A stretch of DNA of 20,025 bases from DASXTB01 sp036505615. Lineage in GTDB: Bacteria > Acidobacteriota > UBA6911 > JACQSX01. The position numbers and the translations under genes are program-made. Each line of letters opens with the position of its first letter. The stretch's first letter is position 1. The stretch spans positions 1-20,025 of the forward strand of contig DASXTB010000170.1 in NCBI GenBank assembly GCA_036505615.1, given 5' to 3'. Positions 15,063 to 20,025 of this stretch are shown here, piece after piece. Under the pieces are notes generated by a model. The model saw only the letters and a list, made by a program, of their open reading frames with translations. It did no database searches and was not told the origin of the DNA.

Positions 15063-15620
15063 ATGTCGTGGGTTCTTTTTTATTCTTTTTGGTTCTATCC
15101 GCTTGCTGGGTCGATTCTGCTCTATGCAGCAAAGGTCCTCGAGCCGCAGCACAGACCGGTTGAAATGCTGTGGCTGCTGCCCGCCGGCCTCCTTATATGG
15201 ACCTTGATTGAGTATTGCATGCATCGGTTTCTCTTTCACTGGAAGATAAGGAATCGAAAGTTGAAAAACCTGCTTTGGCACCTTCACATCGGCCATCACG
15301 CTGAACCCCGTGATCCGGAGCAGATTCTGGTGCCGCCGTCGATGAGCATTCCCATTTCAGGGGTGCTTCTGGGAGGTTTGTATCTCGTATTGGGAAGCCT
15401 TTTTTGGGCCATTGGCGTCATTGTTGGAACCTGGATCGGGTTTCTCTACTACGAAAGCGTCCATTACCGCCTGCATCGAAGTGCTGCGGAAGAAGGGCTT
15501 TTGCATTACCAGCGTCGCCGGCACTTCTATCACCACTTTGTCGATGGCGAAACTTGCTTTGGCGTTACATCGCCGCTGTGGGATTTTGTCTTTGGCACAT
15601 TCGCAAGACTTCCGGATTAA
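15063..15620 (+). CDS. Fatty acid hydroxylase / sterol desaturase family membrane enzyme
   Basis: The 185-residue protein is a di-iron membrane oxygenase-type protein. Histidine clusters expected for the iron site are all visible: HRFLFH at 54-59 (HX4H), HLHIGHH at 73-79, HYRLH at 134-138, His148, and HFYHH at 154-158. Membrane segments flank them: residues 5-23, 34-51, and a pair across 97-131. The size is that of the short bacterial members related to fatty acid 2-hydroxylase (ScS7/FA2H) and carotenoid hydroxylase-like proteins. The likely role is hydroxylation of a membrane lipid or fatty acyl chain; the substrate cannot be named. The ATG at 15063 has a GAGGG ribosome site 5 bases upstream, directly after the right arm of the heptad element, so a folded leader could affect its translation. 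Confidence 0.88.
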   Translation: MSWVLFYSFWFYPLAGSILLYAAKVLEPQHRPVEMLWLLPAGLLIWTLIEYCMHRFLFHWKIRNRKLKNLLWHLHIGHHAEPRDPEQILVPPSMSIPISGVLLGGLYLVLGSLFWAIGVIVGTWIGFLYYESVHYRLHRSAAEEGLLHYQRRRHFYHHFVDGETCFGVTSPLWDFVFGTFARLPD

Positions 15621-15630
15621 AAGCTAGGTC

Positions 15631-15855
15631 GCAGCTCTCAGCGAACTACTAGCTCTCAGCTCTCAGCTAGCTGTTAGCTCTCAGCGAACTGCTGGCTCTC
15701 GGCTCTCAGCCGTCAGCTCTCAGCAAACTGCTGCCTGTCAGCGGTTGGCTTTCGGCTATCAGCTCTAAGCTAGCTCACATCCGCACGCTTCGGTGCTACG
15801 GCTGAGAGCTGAGAGCTGAGAGCTGAGAGCTAGCTGTTTGCTGAGAGCTGATCGC
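15631..15855. repeat. Heptanucleotide inverted array (GCTCTCA / GCTGAGA units)
   Basis: The left array (15631-15776) consists of about twenty degenerate 7-base units around GCTCTCA with variants such as AACTGCT, GGCTCTC and TATCAGC. The right array (15801-15855) reads GCTGAGA four times, followed by GCTAGCT, GTTTGCT and GAGAGCT, the reverse-complement type. The AGCTAGCTGTTTGCTGAGAG stretch of the right arm is mirrored by units in the left arm. A 24-base spacer containing a small GC-rich hairpin (15783-15800, GCACGCTTCGGTGC) separates the arms. This accounts for most of the 320-base gap 15621-15940; the rest is the leader of the next gene. It begins about 10 bases after the hydroxylase stop codon. 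Confidence 0.85.
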
Positions 15856-15895
15856 TCAAACCAAGCTTCCTCGTGCATGCCCCGGCCCAGGCCGG

Positions 15896-15926
15896 TATAA
15901 TCTTGGAACGCCCGAAAAAGCGTTCC
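15896..15926 (+). promoter_or_regulatory. Possible -10 element and leader hairpin before the semialdehyde dehydrogenase gene
   Basis: TATAAT at 15896-15901 is a perfect -10 hexamer but has no good -35 at 16-18 bases. It is followed at once by a 7-base-pair hairpin, GGAACGC (15905-15911) with an 8-base loop and GCGTTCC (15920-15926). The ribosome site GGAG follows, and the start codon is at 15941. If transcription starts near 15908 the hairpin would be at the 5' end of the mRNA. The hairpin could equally be a dispersed repeat. Confidence 0.35.
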
Positions 15927-15940
15927 TACGGAGACTTTTT

Positions 15941-17440
15941 ATGAGCGAAGTTGTAAGGGAAAGAATCGACAGCTTGCCGTTGGCCGGAACTGAGATGCGT
16001 CTTCAAAACTACATCGGTGGCCAGTGGGTTTCTTCCGCTAGCAGTGAATACCAGGACGTGTTTAATCCCGCGCGGGGGCAAGTCATCGCTAAGGTTCCAC
16101 TGTCAACCTCGGCGGACGTGGATGCCGCGGTTGAAGCTGCGACCGGGGCTTTTCCAAAATGGCGCGCCACTCCAGTTGTTGAACGTGCGCGCTACATGTT
16201 CAAGCTCAAAGCGCTTTTAGACCAGCACTTTGAAGAACTGGCGCGCATTGTGACCACTGAGCACGGAAAGACACTGGACGAGTCGCGCGGCAGCGTCAAG
16301 CGAGGAATTGAATGCGTCGAAGTCGCATGCGGCATGCCTTCGCTGATGATGGGCTACGGTCTGGAAGACGTGGCTCCGGGAATCGATTGCGAGATGGTGC
16401 GCCAGCCGATGGGTGTGTTTGCAGCGATCGCGCCGTTCAATTTTCCCGCCATGGTTCCGCTGTGGTTTCTCCCTTTCGCTGTCGCCTCCGGAAACACTTT
16501 CATTCTGAAGCCTTCCGAACAGGTTCCCCTCTCACAGAAGCGTATTTTCGGTTTGCTGCATGAGGCGGGATTGCCTCCGGGCGTTGTCAATCTGGTCAAC
16601 GGAGCCAAGGAAGTAGTGAATCGGTTTTGCGAGCATCCCGGAATTCGAGGTGTTTCGTTCGTCGGCTCCACGCCGGTGGCGCGCTACGTTTACCAGACCG
16701 CGGCGGCGCATGGAAAGCGCGTGCAGTCGCTCGGTGGCGCCAAGAATTTCATTGTCGTGATGCCCGATGCCGATATGGAGCGGTCCATTCCCGCAGTGAG
16801 CGAATCAATTTACGGCTGCGCCGGCGAGCGTTGCCTTGCAGGAAGCGTTGTCGTCACCGTAGGTAAGAACCACGGTGAGATCGTGGAGCGATTCGTGGAT
16901 ACGGCAAAGTCAATCCGCGTCGGTGATGGATCTGAATCTGGAGTCAGAATGGGACCGGTCATCAGCGAACGGCACCGGCAGCGAGTTCTGGGCTATATTC
17001 AAGCAGGAGTTGAGGAACGGGCGCGACTGGTTCTGGACGGAAGTGGTGTGACGGTGCCGGAAAGACCCAATGGTTTTTTCGTTGGGCCGACGGTATTCGA
17101 CCAGGTCCGCCCGGAAATGAAAATCGGCCGGGAGGAGATCTTTGGGCCGGTGGCCTCGATCATTCATGTCCATGATTTGGACGAGGCGATCAAGCTGGCG
17201 CATTCCCATCCCAACGCCAATGCCATTTCAATATTTACTTCCAGCGGGAAAGCTGCTCGTCAATTCCGCTACCATGCTCCTGCGGCGATGGTGGGGATCA
17301 ATATCGGAGTGGCAGCGCCCATGTCGTTTTTTCCGTTTGGAGGCTCCAAAGACTCCTTCTTTGGAGATCTAAAAGCTCACGGGCGCGATGGCGTGGAGTT
17401 TTACACGGAAAAGAAAGTGACCATTTCGAGATGGCTGTAG
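15941..17440 (+). CDS. mmsA: CoA-acylating (methyl)malonate-semialdehyde dehydrogenase
   Basis: The 499-residue protein is an aldehyde dehydrogenase of the MMSDH subfamily, which turns malonate semialdehyde into acetyl-CoA, or methylmalonate semialdehyde into propionyl-CoA, using NAD+ and CoA with loss of CO2. The NAD+-binding region shows APFNFPAMVPLW near 164-175, ILKPSE at 188-193 and FVGSTPVA at 240-247. Catalytic Cys298 sits in GERCLAG with the subfamily's Arg297 before it. The motif SLGGAKN at 263-269 replaces the ELGGK of ordinary aldehyde dehydrogenases, which loses the general-base Glu, as expected for CoA-dependent members. The C-terminal FFGDLKAHGRDGVEFYTEKK is also typical. GGAG precedes the ATG. 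It is followed by beta-ureidopropionase and dihydropyrimidinase genes, which points to malonate semialdehyde made from beta-alanine in uracil breakdown; roles in valine or inositol catabolism are alternatives. Confidence 0.93.
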   Translation: MSEVVRERIDSLPLAGTEMRLQNYIGGQWVSSASSEYQDVFNPARGQVIAKVPLSTSADVDAAVEAATGAFPKWRATPVVERARYMFKLKALLDQHFEELARIVTTEHGKTLDESRGSVKRGIECVEVACGMPSLMMGYGLEDVAPGIDCEMVRQPMGVFAAIAPFNFPAMVPLWFLPFAVASGNTFILKPSEQVPLSQKRIFGLLHEAGLPPGVVNLVNGAKEVVNRFCEHPGIRGVSFVGSTPVARYVYQTAAAHGKRVQSLGGAKNFIVVMPDADMERSIPAVSESIYGCAGERCLAGSVVVTVGKNHGEIVERFVDTAKSIRVGDGSESGVRMGPVISERHRQRVLGYIQAGVEERARLVLDGSGVTVPERPNGFFVGPTVFDQVRPEMKIGREEIFGPVASIIHVHDLDEAIKLAHSHPNANAISIFTSSGKAARQFRYHAPAAMVGINIGVAAPMSFFPFGGSKDSFFGDLKAHGRDGVEFYTEKKVTISRWL

Positions 17441-17443
17441 TTA

Positions 17444-17607
17444 TTGCGGATTGAGGATTGCGGATTGCGGATCTGAAGCGTCGTCCGTTGTCCCTAGTCC
17501 GTTGTCCGTTGTTTCTTCTGAGGCTTGTTTTGGCGACAACGGACAACTGACTGCGGACAACGGATAGCTCGTCAAATCCGCAATCCACAATCCGAAATCC
17601 GCAATCC
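17444..17607. repeat. Nested heptanucleotide inverted arrays (GCGGATT outer, GTCCGTT inner)
   Basis: The outer left array (17444-17473) reads GCGGATT, GAGGATT, GCGGATT, GCGGATC. The outer right array (17573-17607) reads AATCCGC, AATCCAC, AATCCGA, AATCCGC, the reverse-complement type. Nested inside are GTCCGTT, GTCCCTA, GTCCGTT, GTCCGTT (17481-17515) and GACAACG, GACAACT, GACTGCG, GACAACG (17533-17565). The locus therefore holds two different heptamer families arranged one inside the other. It starts 3 bases after the mmsA stop codon and ends 11 bases before the next start codon, filling the whole space. The ribosome site GGAGG follows immediately. Confidence 0.85.
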
Positions 17608-17618
17608 TTGGAGGGTTC

Positions 17619-18485
17619 ATGTCCAGAAAGGTAACGGGCGGTCTGATTCAAATGAGCAATCCGGTCAACGATCCGGCCGCTCCGATTGAGAAGGTAAAAC
17701 GGGCGATGTTGGAAAAGCACCTTCCCTTTGTCGAGGAGGCAGGAAAGAGGGGAGTTCAGGTCCTCTGCCTGCAAGAGATTTTCAATGGCCCCTATTTTTG
17801 CCCTTCTCAGGACGCCCGGTGGTACGACTCGGCCGAGCCGGTTCCAGGGCCGACGACAAACTTGCTTGCCGATATTGCCAAGCAATACCAGATGGCAATC
17901 ATTGTTCCCATCTTCGAACGAGAGCAGCCGGGTGTCTATTACAATTCAGCCGCCGTCTATGATGCGGATGGAACGTATCTGGGAAAGTACCGAAAAAATC
18001 ACATCCCGCACACATCCGGTTTTTGGGAGAAGTTTTTCTTCAAGCCTGGCAATCTCGGCTACCCCGTTTTCCAGACTCGCTACGCCAAAGTTGGCGTCTA
18101 CATTTGCTACGATCGCCATTTTCCAGAAGGCGCGCGGCTGTTGGGTTTAAACGGATCTGAAATTGTTTTCAACCCTTCGGCTACTGTTGCCGGCCTTTCG
18201 CAATATCTATGGAAACTGGAACAGCCTGCGCATGCCGTCGCCAATGGCTACTTCATGGGCTGCAGCAACCGCGTGGGGACCGAGGCGCCCTGGAACATCG
18301 GCAAGTTCTATGGCAGCAGTTATTTTGTCGACCCTCGCGGAAATTTTCTCGCGATTGGATCAGAAGAGAAAGACGATCTGGTGGTAGCCGAAATGGATTT
18401 GGGCGTGATTGAAGAGGTTCGAAGAATCTGGCAGTTCTACCGCGACCGCAGACCCGAGACCTACAGCGGGATGGTGGCAATTTAA
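17619..18485 (+). CDS. Beta-ureidopropionase (nitrilase superfamily)
   Basis: The enzyme hydrolyses N-carbamoyl-beta-alanine to beta-alanine, CO2 and ammonia, the last ring-derived step of reductive pyrimidine breakdown, in the cytoplasm. The catalytic triad of the nitrilase superfamily is visible: Glu53 in LCLQEIF, Lys126 in KYRKNHIP and Cys163 in VYICYDRHFPEG; Glu137 is the extra conserved Glu. Segments typical of eukaryotic-type beta-ureidopropionase are also present: QEIFNGPYFCP at 52-62, GNLGYPVFQT at 144-153, FNPSATVAGLSQYLW at 184-198, NRVGTE at 217-222 and FYGSSYFVDP at 230-239. At 288 residues it lacks the N-terminal extension of the animal enzyme. N-carbamoylputrescine amidase is the main alternative, but the neighbours favour pyrimidine use. 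GGAGG precedes the ATG at 17619. Confidence 0.9.
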   Translation: MSRKVTGGLIQMSNPVNDPAAPIEKVKRAMLEKHLPFVEEAGKRGVQVLCLQEIFNGPYFCPSQDARWYDSAEPVPGPTTNLLADIAKQYQMAIIVPIFEREQPGVYYNSAAVYDADGTYLGKYRKNHIPHTSGFWEKFFFKPGNLGYPVFQTRYAKVGVYICYDRHFPEGARLLGLNGSEIVFNPSATVAGLSQYLWKLEQPAHAVANGYFMGCSNRVGTEAPWNIGKFYGSSYFVDPRGNFLAIGSEEKDDLVVAEMDLGVIEEVRRIWQFYRDRRPETYSGMVAI

Positions 18486-18487
18486 TA

Positions 18488-18752
18488 ACAGTTGCCAGTT
18501 GCTAGTTGTCAGTTCCTAGTAGACTGTAACAGAGAAATCGGTAGCGACAATTAGGACGCGGATAGCACAGAAAAACACGGATTAGCGAACGTGCGGCGAG
18601 GGCGACGCGTGAGTTGAGTTGAAAAATTGGTGGCAGTTCTGATAGGAGCGTCGCCCTTGCCGCACGTTCGCTAATCCGTGTCTTCCGTGTTATCGGTGTC
18701 CTATTAACCGCTACCGATTTCTCTGCTACAGTCCACTAGCAACTGGGAACTA
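18488..18752. repeat. Very long inverted repeat (arms of over 100 bases) filling the space before the dihydropyrimidinase gene
   Basis: The left arm (about 18488-18609) and right arm (about 18647-18752) are reverse complements along nearly their whole length, with a loop of under 40 bases. The inner 33 bases starting CACGGATTAGCGAACGTG agree at all but one position. Further out, AGAGAAATCGGTAGCG agrees exactly. The outermost parts are heptad-like (CAGTTGC, CAGTTGC, TAGTTGT, CAGTTCC on the left). The arms begin 2 bases after the beta-ureidopropionase stop codon and end 4 bases before the ATG at 18757. The next gene's ribosome-binding region thus lies inside the right arm. No coding capacity; MITE-like in size. 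Confidence 0.85.
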
Positions 18753-18756
18753 AATA

Positions 18757-20025
18757 ATGCGTACGCTGATAAAAAACGGGACCATCGTTACCGCAACCGA
18801 TCATTACTCTGGTGATGTCTTGATCGAGGGCGAAAAGATTTCAGTGATTGCTCAATCTCTCGATTCGAAGGTCTACCATCCGGACCGCACAATTGACGCG
18901 AAAGGGAAGTATGTCCTGCCCGGGGGCATCGATGTCCACACTCACCTGGATATGCCTTTCGGCGGGACTACTTCGGCCGACGACTTTCTTACCGGCACAG
19001 TCGCCGCGGCCCATGGCGGAACCACTTCGCTGGTTGACTTCGCGATTCAATACAAGGGCCAGACGCTTCGGCAGGCTTACGAGGCGTGGATGAAAAAGGC
19101 TGAAGGCAAAGCGGTGGTCGATTATGGATTCCACATGATCATCACCGACTTAAATCCCTCGGTCGAAAGAGAAATGGACCAATTGGTGCGCGAAGGAGTG
19201 ACTTCCTTTAAGCTCTTCATGGCCTATCCGGGAGTGTTCATGCTCGATGATGCGTCGATCTTCCGGGCCCTTTTGCGCACAGGCGACAACGGAGGCACTA
19301 TCTGCATGCACGCGGAGAATGGGGGCGTGATCGATGTCCTGATTCAAAAGGCGTTGGCCGAAGGGAAGAAGGCGGCCAAATATCACGCGCTGACACGGCC
19401 GGCCAGGGCCGAGGGGGAAGCGACGCATCGCGCTATCGCCATGGCCGAAATTGCCGGCGTGCCGGTTTACATTGTCCATTTGTCTGCCGCCGAGGCTTTG
19501 GAAATGGTGACGGAAGCACGCGATCGCGGGCTGCCCGCATTCGCCGAAACCTGCCCGCAGTATCTTTTTCTCTCTTATGACAATTACGAGGAGCAAGGGT
19601 TTAACGGAGCCAAGTACGTTATGAGTCCGCCGCTTCGTCACAAAGAGACTCAGGACAAATTGTGGCGCGGCCTGGCATTCAACGATCTGCAGGCCGTTTC
19701 CACTGATCACTGTCCCTTCTGCATGAAGGAGCAAAAAGAGTTGGGGAGGGACGATTTTTCGAAAATTCCCAACGGAGCGCCCGGGATTGAAACTCGAATG
19801 AGCCTGATCTTCGATGGCGGCGTGCATGGCAAGAGAATTTCGGTGAACCGATTTGTTGAGCTGACGGCGACCAGCCCGGCGAAAATCTTCGGCCTCTTTC
19901 CGCGCAAGGGAACCATCGCGCCCGGCTCGGATGCCGACATTGTTATCTTCGACCCCGGCAAAGAGGTGACCTTGCGTCAGAAGGACCTTCATATGAATGT
20001 CGACTATAGTCCCTATGAGGGCCGG
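18757..20025 (+). CDS. hydA: Dihydropyrimidinase (D-hydantoinase), 3' end outside window
   Basis: Translation from the ATG at 18757 gives 423 residues with no stop, so the gene runs past the window; about 40 residues are missing compared with the usual 460-480. The enzyme opens dihydrouracil and dihydrothymine to N-carbamoyl-beta-amino acids. The binuclear zinc site is complete: His61 and His63 in DVHTHLD, Lys152 in FKLFMAYPG (carboxylated lysine), His185 in MHAEN, His241 in IVHLS and Asp317 in STDHCPF. Tyr157 matches the conserved catalytic Tyr. PGGIDVHTHL, ETCPQYL at 264-270 and DADIVIFDP at 392-400 are family signatures. It should act as a cytoplasmic tetramer. Its product is the substrate of the enzyme encoded just upstream. 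Only a weak GGGA ribosome site is seen, and it lies in the arm of the long inverted repeat. Confidence 0.93.
   Translation, partial: MRTLIKNGTIVTATDHYSGDVLIEGEKISVIAQSLDSKVYHPDRTIDAKGKYVLPGGIDVHTHLDMPFGGTTSADDFLTGTVAAAHGGTTSLVDFAIQYKGQTLRQAYEAWMKKAEGKAVVDYGFHMIITDLNPSVEREMDQLVREGVTSFKLFMAYPGVFMLDDASIFRALLRTGDNGGTICMHAENGGVIDVLIQKALAEGKKAAKYHALTRPARAEGEATHRAIAMAEIAGVPVYIVHLSAAEALEMVTEARDRGLPAFAETCPQYLFLSYDNYEEQGFNGAKYVMSPPLRHKETQDKLWRGLAFNDLQAVSTDHCPFCMKEQKELGRDDFSKIPNGAPGIETRMSLIFDGGVHGKRISVNRFVELTATSPAKIFGLFPRKGTIAPGSDADIVIFDPGKEVTLRQKDLHMNVDYSPYEGR

Noticed and set aside
14794..15299. Minus-strand open frames over the NNNGCAG heptad arrays
   Set aside because: They translate the repeat into low-complexity peptides (Arg, Gln, Glu or Cys, Leu, Pro). 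Seven is not a multiple of three, so the repeat is not kept for coding.
14816..15855. Possible CRISPR arrays
   Set aside because: The units are 7 bases with no unique spacers between them, the arms are in opposite orientation, and no cas gene is present.
17298..17885. Antisense frame of 195 codons spanning mmsA end, the heptad locus and the ureidopropionase start
   Set aside because: It overlaps two well supported genes and the repeat, and has no motif.
19150..19992. Antisense open frame of 280 codons opposite the dihydropyrimidinase gene
   Set aside because: The plus strand encodes all zinc ligands of dihydropyrimidinase in one open frame. The antisense product has no recognisable motif.

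Overview
The window looks like chromosomal DNA of a moderately GC-rich, Gram-negative soil or sediment bacterium. An outer-membrane beta-barrel protein, several exported hydrolases and a Tat-exported TIM-barrel protein point to a diderm. The mix of Tat sugar-isomerase-like protein, exported amidohydrolase, M24 peptidase, patatin and repeat-filled intergenic spaces would fit Acidobacteriota, but that is an inference from gene style; no marker gene is present. I see no tRNA, rRNA, CRISPR array, integrase or transposase.

Layout. 1-2206 (minus strand): a partial Tat-exported sugar phosphate isomerase/epimerase-like protein and, upstream of it, an exported imidazolonepropionase-like amidohydrolase. 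2207-3143: a control region with two tandem promoter-like units in front of a small exported Cys-containing protein of unknown function. 3144-3677: a large palindromic repeat element. 3678-7003: a two-gene operon, made of a protein built from two similar halves (resembling DUF1702) and a protein with a cyclic-nucleotide-binding domain, a degenerate ParA-like domain and a patatin phospholipase domain. 7229-9870: a divergent pair of exported hydrolases, an acetamidase/formamidase-family protein (minus) and an M24B Xaa-Pro aminopeptidase (plus). 9960-10138: a long inverted-repeat element. 10207-12566: a protein with two OB/NTR-like repeats followed by a BNR/sialidase-like beta-propeller. 12569-13582 (minus): a membrane HD-GYP protein. 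13835-15620: a small membrane-anchored protein, an outer-membrane beta-barrel and a fatty acid hydroxylase/sterol desaturase family enzyme. 15941-20025: a catabolic run of CoA-acylating (methyl)malonate-semialdehyde dehydrogenase, beta-ureidopropionase and a partial dihydropyrimidinase. Together these cover the lower part of reductive pyrimidine degradation except for the beta-alanine transaminase step. Dihydropyrimidine dehydrogenase and a transaminase are not in the window.

The most unusual signal is in the spaces between genes. From about 14.1 to 18.75 kb each intergenic space is occupied by short tandem units, nearly always 7 bases long. In most of them the units are arranged as an array, a spacer, and a reverse-complement array, so the transcript could fold into one long stem. 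Each locus uses a different heptamer, so the layout is conserved while the sequence is not. In the last two spaces the stem runs from just after the upstream stop codon to within about 4-11 bases of the next start codon. Other spaces (3.2, 7.1 and 10.0 kb) carry different, GC-rich, MITE/REP-like palindromes. I regard these heptad inverted arrays, and the cNMP-patatin/two-half-protein operon, as the best candidates for undescribed biology here.
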